Shown: positions 9,808 through 18,177, counted from the stretch's first letter. The stretch is 64,000 bases of DNA from Mariniflexile sp. TRM1-10 (GCF_003425985.1 NZ_CP022985.1:2207501-2271500); one strand, 5' to 3'. Numbers and translations are program-made. The notes: generated by a model not told the origin, from the sequence alone.

Positions 9808-10587
9808 TTATTCTTCCTCGTCGGCAACAACAGCTTTAGAAGCACGTTTTTTTGTTGGTGCCACTACTACGTCGTCATCTTCTTGGTCTGTATCTTTATC
9901 AGCTTTTCTATCGGCTAAACCAGCAGCAATAGATGCTGTTACATAAGATAGCACTTTATCGATTGATTTAGAAGCATCATCATTTGCAGGTATAACATAA
10001 TCAACTTGACGTGGATCGGAGTTGGTATCAACCATTGCAAAAATAGGAATGTTTAATTTTTGAGCTTCTTTAATAGCGATGTGCTCACGTTTAATATCAA
10101 CTACAAATAATGCACCTGGTAAACGTGTCATGTCTGCAATAGAACCTAAGTTTTTCTCTAACTTAGCTCTTAAACGATCTACTTGTAAACGCTCTTTTTT
10201 AGAAAGCGTTAAGAACGTACCGTCTTTTTTCATTCTATCAATAGAAGCCATTTTTTTAACAGCTTTTCTGATAGTAATAAAGTTAGTTAACATACCACCT
10301 GGCCATCTTTCTGTGATGTAAGGCATGTTAATAGTGCCCGCTTTTTCAGCTACAATATCTTTTGCTTGTTTTTTTGTTGCAACGAATAAAATTTTACGAC
10401 CTGATGCTGCAATTTTAGCTAATGCTTCTCCTGCTTCATCAATTTTTGCCGCTGTTTTATAAAGGTTTATAATATGGATGCCGTTGCGCTCCATATATAC
10501 GTAAGGCGCCATGTTTGGATCCCATTTACGTGTAAGGTGACCGAAGTGTACACCTGCTTCAAGTAATTCTTTTACTTCTACTGCCAT
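9808..10587 (-). CDS. rpsB: 30S ribosomal protein S2
   Basis: Small-subunit protein S2, 259 residues from the ATG at 10587, which gives the family N-terminus MAVEVKELLEAGVHFGHLTR. An in-frame ATG at 10620 would add 11 residues unlike the family and is rejected. Visible family motifs are GVHFGHLTRKWDP, RWPGGMLTNF and PGALFVVD. The C-terminal 30 residues form a mixed acidic/basic tail (about 229-259), longer than in enterobacteria. It is the first gene of the rpsB-tsf pair. Confidence 0.95.
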   Translation of the reverse strand: MAVEVKELLEAGVHFGHLTRKWDPNMAPYVYMERNGIHIINLYKTAAKIDEAGEALAKIAASGRKILFVATKKQAKDIVAEKAGTINMPYITERWPGGMLTNFITIRKAVKKMASIDRMKKDGTFLTLSKKERLQVDRLRAKLEKNLGSIADMTRLPGALFVVDIKREHIAIKEAQKLNIPIFAMVDTNSDPRQVDYVIPANDDASKSIDKVLSYVTASIAAGLADRKADKDTDQEDDDVVVAPTKKRASKAVVADEEE

Positions 10588-10630
10588 TTTGTAATAGTTT
10601 ACGTTCTGTTGAATTAGCAATGTTCCTTTG

Positions 10631-10665
10631 GGCTTTAGGCTTTAAGCTTAATGCTTTAGGCTTCA
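10631..10665. repeat. Degenerate heptamer tract (GGCTTTA)n
   Basis: Five head-to-tail 7-nt units with one or two changes each, located in the rpsB leader. It has the same unit length as the tracts at 3071, 17185, 18457 and 32071, but a different unit sequence. Confidence 0.7.
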
Positions 10666-10788
10666 TTTAGATGCTAAACTAAATCCTGCTTTTACGCTAG
10701 GACAACAATAACTGAGTTAAATTTTAATAATGCTGAATTTATTTCAGCATCTGCTTAATTGAATTTGATAAAGGTATCTGATTGAAAG

Positions 10789-10809
10789 ATCCTGAATCAA
10801 GTTCAGGAT
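10789..10809 (-). terminator. Hairpin immediately after rpsI
   Basis: ATCCTGAA-tcaag-TTCAGGAT forms a perfect 8-bp stem ending one base from the rpsI stop codon. No T run follows on the minus strand. It may be an mRNA 3' end or a dispersed palindrome rather than a strong terminator. Confidence 0.45.
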
Positions 10810-10810
10810 A

Positions 10811-11197
10811 TTAACGTTTAGAGAACTGGAATTTCTTACGCGCTTTTTTCTGACCGAATTTTTTACGCTCTACCATTCTTGGGTCTCTTGTTAATAAGCC
10901 TTCTGGTTTAAGTGTTAATCTGTTTTCTGCATCTACTTCGCACATAGCACGAGAGATTGCTAAACGAACAGCTTCTGCTTGACCAGTAATACCGCCACCT
11001 AATACATTTACTGTAATATCAAAGTTACCTTCGTTATTAGTCATAGCTAATGGTTGGTTTACTTTGTATTGTAAAGTAGATGTAGTAAAGTAAGCGTTTA
11101 ATTCTTTTTTGTTTACTGTGATGTTCCCTTTTCCTGGGGCAACATATACACGAGCAACTGCCGTTTTTCTACGGCCAATTTTGTGAATTACTTCCAT
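10811..11197 (-). CDS. rpsI: 30S ribosomal protein S9
   Basis: Small-subunit protein S9, 128 residues. The N-terminal IGRRKTAVARVYV and central GGGITGQAEAVRLAISRA are family signatures. The C-terminus ends in the conserved basic tail (KKARKKFQFSKR) that reaches the P-site tRNA. Its ATG overlaps the rplM stop by one base (TAATG), showing translational coupling with L13. Confidence 0.98.
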   Translation of the reverse strand: MEVIHKIGRRKTAVARVYVAPGKGNITVNKKELNAYFTTSTLQYKVNQPLAMTNNEGNFDITVNVLGGGITGQAEAVRLAISRAMCEVDAENRLTLKPEGLLTRDPRMVERKKFGQKKARKKFQFSKR

Positions 11198-11652
11198 TAC
11201 TTGAATTCGTTTAAGTTAATTGTTTTTGGTTTTTGAGCTGCATGCGTATGCTCTGAACCAACAACAACGTTTAAATTACGGAATAAATCTGCACCTAATT
11301 TGTTTTTAGGTAACATTCCTTTTACTGATTTCTCTACTACTCTTGCAGGATCTTTTCCAAACAATTCGGTAGCAGTTAAACTTCTTTGACCACCCGGATA
11401 CCCTGTGTGACGAATGTACGTTTTATCGTTCCACTTGTTTCCTGTTAAGTTGATTTTTTCTGAGTTGATAACAATTACGTTATCACCACAATCAACGTGT
11501 GGTGTGAAGCTAGGTTTATGTTTGCCTCTTAAAAGTTTTGCAACTTTTGAAGCTAAACGACCCAAAGATTGACCTTCAGCGTCAACTAAAACCCACTGCT
11601 TATCTACAGTTGCTTTGTTAGCTGAAATGGTTTTGTAGCTTAATGTGTCCAC
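11197..11652 (-). CDS. rplM: 50S ribosomal protein L13 (GTG start)
   Basis: Large-subunit protein L13, 151 residues, early assembly protein. I place the start at GTG 11652, giving [20 protein letters not shown], the family N-terminus and length. An in-frame ATG at 11712 would add 20 residues, but it lies upstream of the promoter -7 box (11699-11706) and so cannot be on the transcript. Family motifs include [27 protein letters not shown] and RHTGYPGG. It is the first gene of the rplM-rpsI pair. Confidence 0.95.
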   Translation of the reverse strand: MDTLSYKTISANKATVDKQWVLVDAEGQSLGRLASKVAKLLRGKHKPSFTPHVDCGDNVIVINSEKINLTGNKWNDKTYIRHTGYPGGQRSLTATELFGKDPARVVEKSVKGMLPKNKLGADLFRNLNVVVGSEHTHAAQKPKTINLNEFK

Positions 11653-11698
11653 GTTATTAATTATTTTTATTAAACATTCCTCTCTCAAAAAGAGTTTG

Positions 11699-11728
11699 CA
11701 AATGTACGACAATCTATGTGATTACCAA
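11699..11728 (-). promoter_or_regulatory. rplM-rpsI promoter
   Basis: The minus strand carries TTG (11726-11728), a 19-nt spacer and TACATTTG (11699-11706), matching the Bacteroidota primary-sigma consensus TTG-N17..23-TAnnTTTG. The predicted leader before the GTG at 11652 is about 40 nt. This also fixes the L13 start. Confidence 0.8.
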
Positions 11729-11876
11729 ATAGTAAACGGGAAATTTTATTTACCAAGTGTTCTATTGAAAATTAGAGATATTAATATTTTGTATTAAACA
11801 TTAAAAAGAAGGCTTGGTTCACTTTAAAAATGATATTGAAAAGGTGCGATTTTTTGATAAAACACTATTTTTCTAT

Positions 11877-12233
11877 TTAAATAGCTTGTCCAAACGTTAT
11901 TAAATTATTATCTGGGTCAAGTATAGAGAATTCTTTTTGCCCCCATGGCTTTACTTGTAAATGCCCTGCGGGATGAATAGTTATTTTCTTTTCTAAAAAT
12001 GATTTGTAAAGTGTATCAATAGCATTCGTTCGGATATAAATTTGTCCATAATTTACTTTAGGGTTAAGTTCTTTGTATTCAAAAAAATGGATTTGGATGC
12101 GATCTTTCAGAATCATTAAGTAGCCATCAAAATCTTTATTTCCAAACACTTCAAACCCCAGTTTATTTACATAATAGTCTTTAGTAACTGCTTTGTTACG
12201 CATGGGAAGCTTTGGATGAATGTCTGTTAACAT
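11877..12233 (-). CDS. VOC-family (glyoxalase/bleomycin-resistance fold) protein
   Basis: Small cytoplasmic protein of 118 residues with the vicinal-oxygen-chelate fold. It starts MLTDIHPKLPMRNKAVTKDYYVNKLGFEV and ends FSILDPDNNLITFGQAI, the usual beta-alpha-beta modules with the closing DPDGN-like turn. It resembles the bleomycin-resistance-like VOC subgroup, but substrate and metal cannot be assigned. It is last of a polA-DUF1801-VOC cluster and follows the DUF1801 gene by 3 bp. Confidence 0.75.
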   Translation of the reverse strand: MLTDIHPKLPMRNKAVTKDYYVNKLGFEVFGNKDFDGYLMILKDRIQIHFFEYKELNPKVNYGQIYIRTNAIDTLYKSFLEKKITIHPAGHLQVKPWGQKEFSILDPDNNLITFGQAI

Positions 12234-12236
12234 AGA

Positions 12237-12605
12237 TTATTTCTTCTTAAATTTTTCTTCATTTTCTTTAACCCTGAACTTTACAATACGCGCAATCAGG
12301 TCTCTAGGTAATAGTGTGTTTATAGGGAATTGAACAGAACCTTTTCCTTGTTTAAAAATACTTAATTCTTCAGCAAAAGCCTCATGTCCAGTAGGTGTTG
12401 CATAAAACCCAATGTGTTTATCATAACCTGCAAAATAAACCAAAGGTTTTTTGTAAGTTTTATAAGCAGGCATACCGTATGAAATGGTTTCAATAGCTCC
12501 AGGGGCATTTTCAATAATAATATTCCTTATCGTATTCAGTTTTTCCTGCACATCATTTGGAAATATTTTTATGTAAGCATCAACGGTTGTGAAATCTGTT
12601 TTCAT
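12237..12605 (-). CDS. DUF1801 domain protein (YdhG-like)
   Basis: Cytoplasmic protein of 122 residues with the DUF1801/YdhG fold: VDAYIKIFPNDVQEKLNTIR at the N-terminus, ISYGMPAYKTYKKPLVYFAG in the middle and FPINTLLPRDLIARIVKFR at the end. I choose ATG 12605 rather than 12641, because it avoids overlap with the polA stop (12623) and gives the usual N-terminus. Distant relatives (frataxin-like fold) have been linked to iron handling, but the role here is unknown. Confidence 0.8.
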   Translation of the reverse strand: MKTDFTTVDAYIKIFPNDVQEKLNTIRNIIIENAPGAIETISYGMPAYKTYKKPLVYFAGYDKHIGFYATPTGHEAFAEELSIFKQGKGSVQFPINTLLPRDLIARIVKFRVKENEEKFKKK

Positions 12606-12622
12606 GGGTTTTGTTATATTGA

Positions 12623-15478
12623 TTAATGAGCCTCCAACCAATCATTACCAACACCCAAATCCACATCTAATGGTACTTCCAGTTTATAGGCATTTTCCAT
12701 TTCGGTCTTAACCAACGTTTTGATGGTTTCCAATTCAGGCTTAAACACATCAAAAACCAACTCATCATGCACCTGCAACAACATTTTTGTTTTAAAATTT
12801 CCAGTTTGGAGTTTCTCGTAAATCTTAATCATGGCTATTTTTATAATGTCGGCAGCACTACCTTGTATAGGCGCATTTACCGCATTACGTTCAGCAGCAC
12901 CTCTAACCACGGCATTCCTGGAATTGATGTCGTTTAAATAGCGACGTCTGCCCAAAACCGTTTGTACATAGCCATTTTCACGTGCAAAATCGATTTGCTC
13001 ACTTATAAAACTTCTAAGCTTTGGATAGGTCGTGTAATAAGTGTCAATCAATTCTTTAGATTCGCTTCTGCTTAAATTGGTTTGGTTGCTTAACCCAAAA
13101 GCAGAAACACCATATATAATTCCGAAATTTACGGTTTTGGCATTGCTACGTTGTTCGCGGGTGACTTCTTCAATAGGGACATTAAATACTTTTGAAGCGG
13201 TACTGGCATGAATATCTTCACCGTTTTTAAAGGCGTTGATCATGGTTTCTTCCTTGCTTAAGGCAGCAATAATCCGAAGTTCTATTTGCGAATAATCGGC
13301 AGCTAATAAGATATAGTCTTCGCTTCGCGGAATGAATGCTTTGCGTACTTGACGCCCACGTTCGGTACGAATTGGAATGTTTTGAAGATTGGGGTTATTA
13401 CTTGAAAGTCGTCCGGTAGCAGCAACAGTTTGCATATAATCGGTGTGGACACGACCCGTTGAAGGTTCTACCTGTGTTGGCAAGGCATCCACATAAGTGC
13501 TTTTTAGTTTTGATAGCCCTCTAAAATCTAAGATATGCTGAATGATGGCGTGGTCTTTTGCCAAATAGCTTAAAATATCTTCGGAAGTGGCATACTGTCC
13601 GGTTTTGGTTTTCTTTGGTTTATCGACCAATTTTAATTTGTCAAACAAGATATCGCCTAATTGTTTTGGCGATGCAATGTTGAATTCTTCACCTGCTTCT
13701 GCGTAAATTTTGGTTTCTAAAGATTTTATGTCGTTTTCAAGTTGTTCTGAAAGTGAATTCAAGAATTTTTCATCCAAATTAATACCTTCCAATTCCATAG
13801 CGGCCAGCACACGAAGCAACGGAATTTCAATATCATCAAACAGTTTTTGGGTATTGGCTTCACCTAATTCTTTTTCAAAATGTTCTTTAAGTTGCAGGGT
13901 GATATCGGCATCTTCAACAGCGTATTCGGTTTGTTTCTCTAATGGAACGTCGCGCATCGAAAGTTGGTTTTTGCCTTTTTTACCAATGAGTGCTTCAATA
14001 GAAATTGGCGAATAATTTAAATAGGTTTCTGCCAACACATCCATATTATGACGCATATCAGGGTTGATTAAATAATGTGCCAACATGGTATCGAAGAGCT
14101 TTCCTTTTACTTCAATATTATATTTAGCTAAAACCTTGATGTCGTATTTTAAATTCTGCCCAACTTTTTGAATGTTTTCACTTTCAAAAAACGGACGCAG
14201 TTGCTCTATAAGTTCTTGGGCTTCATTTTGGTCTTCAGGAAACGGAAGATAAAACCCTTTTCCAATTTCCCACGAAAAAGCAATGCCTACTAATTGGGCT
14301 GTTATAGGGTTTATATTGGTTGTTTCGGTGTCAAAGCAAACCGACGTTTGGGTCATTAAATTTTTAATGAATAGTTTGGTTGCCATACCAGAAGCTACAC
14401 TTTGGTAAAAATGTGAGGTGGTTGCGGCTGTTTTTCTGGTGAATTCTGAAACAGTTTCTGTTTTTTCTGAAGTAGATATATCGCCACCAAATAACGAAAA
14501 TTGTCCTGCTCCCGCCGAAGCAGTTTCTTTAGGTGTTGCTTTTACTTCTTTAGTATTTGACGTTGAGGTAGTTTCAGTTGATGTAGATGCTACTTCAACA
14601 GCAAACGTTTTTTCAAAATTTGCAAGTAATTGACGAAACTCCAGCTCTTGAAAAATCTCGGTAACTTTTGGAAGATCCGGTTGGTCCAATTCAAAATCTT
14701 TGGCATGAAAAGTTACAGGAACATCTAGCATGATGGTTGCCAACTTTTTTGAAAGTAATCCCAATTCTTTAGCACCTTCAATGTTTTCTTTCATTTTGCC
14801 TTTTAGCTCGTGGGTATTGGCTAAAAGATTTTCCATACTGCCGTACTGCGCTAAAAATTTCTTGGCTGTTTTTTCGCCAACACCAGGAAGCCCGGGAATG
14901 TTATCGCTAGAGTCGCCCATCATTCCAAGAAAATCAATCACTTGTAGAGGGTCAGTTACTTCAAATTTTGCTTTTACTTCAGGGATCCCCCAAGTTTCAT
15001 AACCACCTCCAAAAACAGGGCGGTACATAAAAATATTTTCAGATACCAATTGTGCAAAATCTTTATCGGGCGTTACCATAAAGGTTTTATAGCCTTCTTT
15101 TTCGGCTTGTTTAGAAAGGGTTCCTATAACATCGTCGGCTTCAAATCCTTCTTTCGTCATAATGGGTATGTGCATCGCCTTTAAAATGTCTTGTATGTAA
15201 GGAATGGCAATTTTAATGGCTTCAGGCGTTTCGTCTCTATTGGCTTTATAAGCTTCAAACATTTCAACCCTATCAACGCTTCCACCATTATCAAAACATA
15301 CGGCTAAATGGTCGGGACGTTCGCGTTTAATGACATCTAAAAGGGAGTTCATAAAACCCATAATAGCAGAGGTGTCAACACCTTTGGAATTGACTCTTGG
15401 GTTTTTTATAAAGGCATAATACCCACGGAAAATTAAAGCATAAGCATCAACTAAAAAAAGACGTTTTTGATCGGACAT
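12623..15478 (-). CDS. polA: DNA polymerase I
   Basis: Repair and Okazaki-fragment polymerase, 951 residues with all three activities. The 5'-3' exonuclease (FEN) domain is at about 1-290 (FEADDVIGTLSKQAE; DKDFAQLV; GDSSDNIPGLPGVGEKTA). A Thr/Ser-rich linker spans 297-350. The 3'-5' proofreading domain at about 370-560 has intact ExoI (FDTETT), ExoII (NLKYD) and ExoIII (YAVEDAD). The polymerase domain has motif A (ADYSQIELRI), motif B (RSNAKTVNFGIIYG) and motif C (VHDELVFD). The intact proofreading residues contrast with several Gram-positive PolA enzymes that have lost them. A MITE (15497-15656) lies just upstream. Confidence 0.98.
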   Translation of the reverse strand: MSDQKRLFLVDAYALIFRGYYAFIKNPRVNSKGVDTSAIMGFMNSLLDVIKRERPDHLAVCFDNGGSVDRVEMFEAYKANRDETPEAIKIAIPYIQDILKAMHIPIMTKEGFEADDVIGTLSKQAEKEGYKTFMVTPDKDFAQLVSENIFMYRPVFGGGYETWGIPEVKAKFEVTDPLQVIDFLGMMGDSSDNIPGLPGVGEKTAKKFLAQYGSMENLLANTHELKGKMKENIEGAKELGLLSKKLATIMLDVPVTFHAKDFELDQPDLPKVTEIFQELEFRQLLANFEKTFAVEVASTSTETTSTSNTKEVKATPKETASAGAGQFSLFGGDISTSEKTETVSEFTRKTAATTSHFYQSVASGMATKLFIKNLMTQTSVCFDTETTNINPITAQLVGIAFSWEIGKGFYLPFPEDQNEAQELIEQLRPFFESENIQKVGQNLKYDIKVLAKYNIEVKGKLFDTMLAHYLINPDMRHNMDVLAETYLNYSPISIEALIGKKGKNQLSMRDVPLEKQTEYAVEDADITLQLKEHFEKELGEANTQKLFDDIEIPLLRVLAAMELEGINLDEKFLNSLSEQLENDIKSLETKIYAEAGEEFNIASPKQLGDILFDKLKLVDKPKKTKTGQYATSEDILSYLAKDHAIIQHILDFRGLSKLKSTYVDALPTQVEPSTGRVHTDYMQTVAATGRLSSNNPNLQNIPIRTERGRQVRKAFIPRSEDYILLAADYSQIELRIIAALSKEETMINAFKNGEDIHASTASKVFNVPIEEVTREQRSNAKTVNFGIIYGVSAFGLSNQTNLSRSESKELIDTYYTTYPKLRSFISEQIDFARENGYVQTVLGRRRYLNDINSRNAVVRGAAERNAVNAPIQGSAADIIKIAMIKIYEKLQTGNFKTKMLLQVHDELVFDVFKPELETIKTLVKTEMENAYKLEVPLDVDLGVGNDWLEAH

Positions 15479-15496
15479 TGTTATTGAATATATTAA

Positions 15497-15656
15497 GAAA
15501 CTGTTTAAATTTTATCTAAAAGCCATTTTTTGTTTCTTTTTGACCCATATTTCGTTGAATTTTTTTTCTAATAGCTCTGTTATTAGAAAAAAATCCGCCT
15601 CATCTGCTCCAAAAATAAGTCAAAAAAGCATCAATAAACAAAACTTAAACAGTTTC
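15497..15656. mobile_element. MITE-like element, copy E (160 bp, diverged subfamily)
   Basis: Begins GAAACTGTTTAAATTTTATC and ends with the complement (AAAACTTAAACAGTTTC), flanked by TAA duplications at 15494-15496 and 15657-15659. The central hairpin is TCTAATA-gctctg-TTATTAGA. The end consensus GAAnnnGTTTAAAyTTTT, the size and the duplication length match copies A-C, but the interior is diverged. Confidence 0.8.
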
Positions 15657-15672
15657 TAAGATGAAACCATCT

Positions 15673-15748
15673 TGTCACCTCGAGCGCAGTCGAGAGGTTT
15701 TTTTAATATTTTGTGTTAAATGAGCTCTCGACTGCACTCGAACAGACA
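15673..15748. repeat. Pair of GCGCAGTCGA-type dispersed repeats, inverted
   Basis: TGTCACCTCGAGCGCAGTCG at 15673 and its diverged inverted partner CTCTCGACTGCACTCGAAC at 15725 could fold into a long stem. The core GCGCAGTCGA is shared with repeats near ruvB, queG and sprA. Confidence 0.65.
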
Positions 15749-15900
15749 AGAAACCAAAACTACGAAAAGTATTTTTGATTTAGGGTTTGGGAGGTTACGA
15801 TTGATGAAATTTTAACTTAGAAATTGAAATCAAACGTTTAACAATTTCATAAGAAAATCAAAACGCGAAATGAGTAACTTTACAAACTAATTTTATAATT

Positions 15901-17136
15901 ATGCTCCGTTGGGTTATTTTTCTTGTTATTTTCTTCATTCTGGATTTATATGCTTTTCAGGTATTTAAAACAATCTCAAAAAATAGTTGGTTTCATTTAT
16001 CGTATTGGGTTGTTTCTATATTAGTTATTGGGAATTTTGTTTTTAACTATTATGGTTTTAACAGAAGTGATGGTTTTTCCCATACCCATGCCTATGCTTT
16101 TGGATTTTTTCTAGCGATTTTAATTCCTAAAGCGATTCTTTTTTTAGGCATGTTTGCTGAAGATGTTTTTAGAGTGCCGCAAGCTATGTATCGCTATTTT
16201 ACCGAGGGAGATACCGCTAAAGGGAATTATTTTGCATCACGCAGGCAGTTTGTTAGTCAGATTGTATTGGGTCTAGCGGCCATTCCGTTGGCGTCTGTTT
16301 TATATGGTATTTATAAGGGCAAGTATAATTTTAAGGTTTTAAAATATACCTTAACTTTTGAAGATTTACCCAGTGCATTCGATGGCTATAAAATAACCCA
16401 GTTAAGCGATATCCATTCGGGAAGTTTTGATGATGTAGAGAAAGTTAAATACGCCGTAAATTTGGTTAATGACCAACAAAGTGATGTCATTCTGTTTACG
16501 GGCGATATGGTGAACAATAAAGCTGAAGAAATGCATCCCTATCTAGACATTTTTAATAAGCTACATGCTAAAGACGGTAAATTTTCGGTGTTGGGAAACC
16601 ATGATTATGGCGATTATGTTACTTGGAATTCTGAAGCAGCTAAACATCAAAACTTGGAAGATTTAAAAACCATTCAAAAGCAAATTGGCTTCGATTTATT
16701 ATTGAATGAAAACCGTTTTTTAGAAAAAGATGGTGAACGTATCGCTTTGGTTGGTGTTGAGAACTGGGGCACAGGTGGTTTTAAACAAGCAGGTGATTTA
16801 CGGGAAGCTGCTTCGGGAATTAAAAAAGACGATTTTAAAATTTTAATGAGCCACGACCCAACCCACTGGGAAAAAGTTGTGATTGATGATGATTATCATT
16901 ACCACTTAACACTAAGTGGTCACACCCATGGTATGCAGTTTGGTATTGAAATACCAGGTTGGTTTAAATGGAGTCCTGTAAAATGGCGTTACAAATATTG
17001 GGCAGGTATTTACGAAGAAATGGGGCAATACATCAATGTGAATAGAGGATTTGGGTATTTGGCATTTCCAGGACGTGTGGGGATATGGCCAGAGATTACG
17101 GTAATTGAACTTAAAAAGGGGGCAAGTACAACCTAA
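15901..17136 (+). CDS. Membrane-anchored metallophosphoesterase
   Basis: Calcineurin-like phosphoesterase of 411 residues. An N-terminal membrane domain of about four segments (residues 1-135) is followed by the catalytic domain, which carries the full metal-binding set: QLSDIHSG (about 167-174), FTGDMVNN, LGNHDYGD, MSHDP and LSGHTHG. It is of the YkuE-type membrane group, some members of which hydrolyse lipid-linked or nucleotide substrates; the actual substrate is unknown. It is transcribed alone and diverges from polA. The ATG at 15901 directly precedes the first membrane helix. Confidence 0.88.
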   Translation: MLRWVIFLVIFFILDLYAFQVFKTISKNSWFHLSYWVVSILVIGNFVFNYYGFNRSDGFSHTHAYAFGFFLAILIPKAILFLGMFAEDVFRVPQAMYRYFTEGDTAKGNYFASRRQFVSQIVLGLAAIPLASVLYGIYKGKYNFKVLKYTLTFEDLPSAFDGYKITQLSDIHSGSFDDVEKVKYAVNLVNDQQSDVILFTGDMVNNKAEEMHPYLDIFNKLHAKDGKFSVLGNHDYGDYVTWNSEAAKHQNLEDLKTIQKQIGFDLLLNENRFLEKDGERIALVGVENWGTGGFKQAGDLREAASGIKKDDFKILMSHDPTHWEKVVIDDDYHYHLTLSGHTHGMQFGIEIPGWFKWSPVKWRYKYWAGIYEEMGQYINVNRGFGYLAFPGRVGIWPEITVIELKKGASTT

Positions 17137-17153
17137 TTTTTATGTTTTATTCA

Positions 17154-17390
17154 TTTAAAAGATTCAAGACCGCTTTGCTAAAAGAAAATAGAATAAAGAA
17201 AATAGACAATAGACAAGTGAGACTAAAGGGCAACAAATGGATGCTCAAATGTCTATTTGCTTTTCTGTTTTAATACTCGCTAAGTAACATATCATTACAA
17301 AAAGCAAGGCCGCAAATCAGTAATCTCTTTAAAAAGCCATTGTCACTGTGTTTACAGAGAATTTCAAAAGTTTTATCGGACAACAATAAT
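17154..17390 (+). repeat. Dispersed repeat H, copy 1 (uninterrupted)
   Basis: Runs from TTAAAAGATTCAAGACCGCT to TTTTATCGGACAACAATAAT. The reverse complement of 31343-32135 matches it in the same order: CAAGACCGCTTTGCTAAAAG, then a heptamer tract, then TTTCTGTT..AGCTAAGTAA, AATCTCTTTAAAAAAGCCAT, and finally TATCGGACAACAAT. This copy lacks the MITE that splits copy 2, and so serves as the empty-site reference. Confidence 0.8.
17185..17218. repeat. Degenerate heptamer tract inside repeat H copy 1
   Basis: Units AAAATAG, AATAAAG, AAAATAG, ACAATAG, ACAAGTG run head to tail. The corresponding part of repeat H copy 2 (32071-32105) is also heptameric, but with different unit changes. Confidence 0.6.
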
Positions 17391-17428
17391 TTTTATTATA
17401 CAAAGTAATTACTTACTTTTATAGTAAG

Positions 17429-17573
17429 GAACTCATTTTGACTTTTTTCATTTGAATGTAAAATATGGGGCAGGACAGAACGTATAAAAATAACCAGATG
17501 GGTTATTTTAGCGAACAAGCCAGCTTGCGCAAAGGGTATTTTCGCTTCAATCAAAAAAAGGAAAGATGAGTTC
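17429..17573. mobile_element. MITE-like element, copy F (145 bp, distant subfamily)
   Basis: Left end GAACTCATTTTGACTTTTTT matches the complement of the right end (GAACTCATCTTTCCTTTTTT), and both continue into ATTTGAA/ATTGAA. The central hairpin is AAAATAACC-agat-GGGTTATTTT. The right end reads TTTGATTGAAGCGAAAAT on the minus strand, the same subterminal motif as copies A-C. Flanks are AAG/AAT, so a target duplication is not clean. Confidence 0.6.
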
Positions 17574-17614
17574 AATACATTATAAACACCATGTTTATTG
17601 ATATTTTCGAAAAA

Positions 17615-17641
17615 TTGCGTAGGTTTGTATAAGTACATTTG
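17615..17641 (+). promoter_or_regulatory. Promoter of thioredoxin-fold gene
   Basis: TTG (17615-17617), a 16-nt spacer and TACATTTG (17634-17641), ending 18 bp before the ATG. The spacer is one base shorter than the usual 17-23, so this is a moderate match. Confidence 0.55.
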
Positions 17642-17659
17642 ACTAATAAACAATAGAGT

Positions 17660-17956
17660 ATGTCAAAATTTGGGGAACTAATTGATGTAGAAATTCCTGT
17701 TTTGTTAGAATTTTTCACGGATTGGAATGACCAATCTACAGCAATGCATGCCGTTTTAAGAGATGTAGCTGCTGCACTTGGCGATAAGGCTAAAGTGATT
17801 AAAATTGATGTTGAAAAAAACGAAGAGCTTGCCGAAGCGTTGCGTGTAAAAACACTGCCAACATTAATTATTTATAAAGACGGCGAAATGAAATGGCGCC
17901 AAAGCGGTGAGCAAGATGCTAATACGCTTATTGGCATCATTCAAAAGTATGTTTAA
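17660..17956 (+). CDS. Thioredoxin-fold protein lacking all cysteines
   Basis: Small cytoplasmic protein of 98 residues with a complete thioredoxin fold: strand ALLEFFTDW-like (13-22), KVIKIDVEKN, the cis-Pro loop VKTLPTLIIYKDG and the C-terminal helix. The active-site position reads WNDQSTAM instead of WCGPCK, and there is no cysteine anywhere in the protein, so it cannot do thiol-disulphide chemistry. It may act as a binding or chaperone-like module, as reported for some redox-inactive thioredoxins; its role is unknown. It has its own promoter and terminator and is monocistronic. Confidence 0.85.
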   Translation: MSKFGELIDVEIPVLLEFFTDWNDQSTAMHAVLRDVAAALGDKAKVIKIDVEKNEELAEALRVKTLPTLIIYKDGEMKWRQSGEQDANTLIGIIQKYV

Positions 17957-17987
17957 TTCCTGCGAAGGCAGGAATCTCTTTTTTATA
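17956..17987 (+). terminator. Terminator of thioredoxin-fold gene
   Basis: ATTCCTGC-gaag-GCAGGAAT (17956-17975) overlaps the stop codon and is followed by CTCTTTTTT. The hairpin sequence TTCCTGC..GCAGGAA is also a common dispersed palindrome; a degenerate relative lies upstream of ruvB near 52331. Confidence 0.7.
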
Positions 17988-17994
17988 TTTTTTA

Positions 17995-18133
17995 GGGCGT
18001 TCCCTAAAGGTCGGGCTTTCCGATACAAGTCCTCGCTCGCACCTCGCTGTGGGCTTTCCACTTCAAATGCATAGCATTCACGATTTCATCAATTTAAAAT
18101 AATATGCATGAGTAATCCCTAACGCAAAACCAA
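17995..18133 (+). repeat. GGGCGTT..AACGC dispersed repeat, copy 1
   Basis: Starts GGGCGTTCCCTAAAGGTCGG, continues through CAAGTCCTCGCTCGCACCTC and CGCTGTGGGCTTT, and ends near CCCTAACGCAAAACCAAT. It shares the first about 70 bp and the last about 15 bp with the copy at 22432, and is longer in the middle. It is non-coding. Confidence 0.8.
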
Positions 18134-18177
18134 TTAGCATTAATTAGTTGCTTCTTTATTATATAAAAAGCGAATAA

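Larger units (their letters stand above)
10588..10810. other. rpsI-rpsB intergenic region with heptamer tract and hairpin
   Basis: This 223-bp spacer contains five degenerate heptamers (GGCTTTA, GGCTTTA, AGCTTAA, TGCTTTA, GGCTTCA) at 10631-10665. One base after the rpsI stop it also has an 8-bp-stem hairpin at 10789-10809. No TAnnTTTG box is visible, so rpsB may depend on read-through from rplM-rpsI. Confidence 0.6.
15479..15900. other. 422-bp divergent region polA / metallophosphoesterase
   Basis: Contains MITE copy E (15497-15656) and two inverted copies of a CTCGA-GCGCAGTCGAG repeat (15673-15697 and 15725-15748). After these comes an AT-rich segment before the metallophosphoesterase gene, with an imperfect -7 box (TAACTTTAC near 15872). 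No gene is visible. Confidence 0.7.
17137..17659. other. 523-bp repeat-filled intergenic region
   Basis: Contains dispersed repeat H copy 1 (17154-17390), a MITE-like element F (17429-17573) and a thioredoxin-gene promoter (17615-17641). An 85-codon minus-strand reading frame at 17396-17653 lies almost wholly over element F and is not supported as a gene. Confidence 0.75.

Noticed and set aside
11653..11712. 20-residue N-terminal extension of L13 from ATG 11712
   Set aside because: It lies upstream of the mapped-by-consensus promoter -7 box and is unlike family N-termini; GTG 11652 is preferred.
17396..17653. 85-codon minus-strand frame upstream of the thioredoxin-fold gene
   Set aside because: It coincides with MITE-like element F and its flanks and overlaps the thioredoxin-gene promoter; it is a repeat-derived frame.
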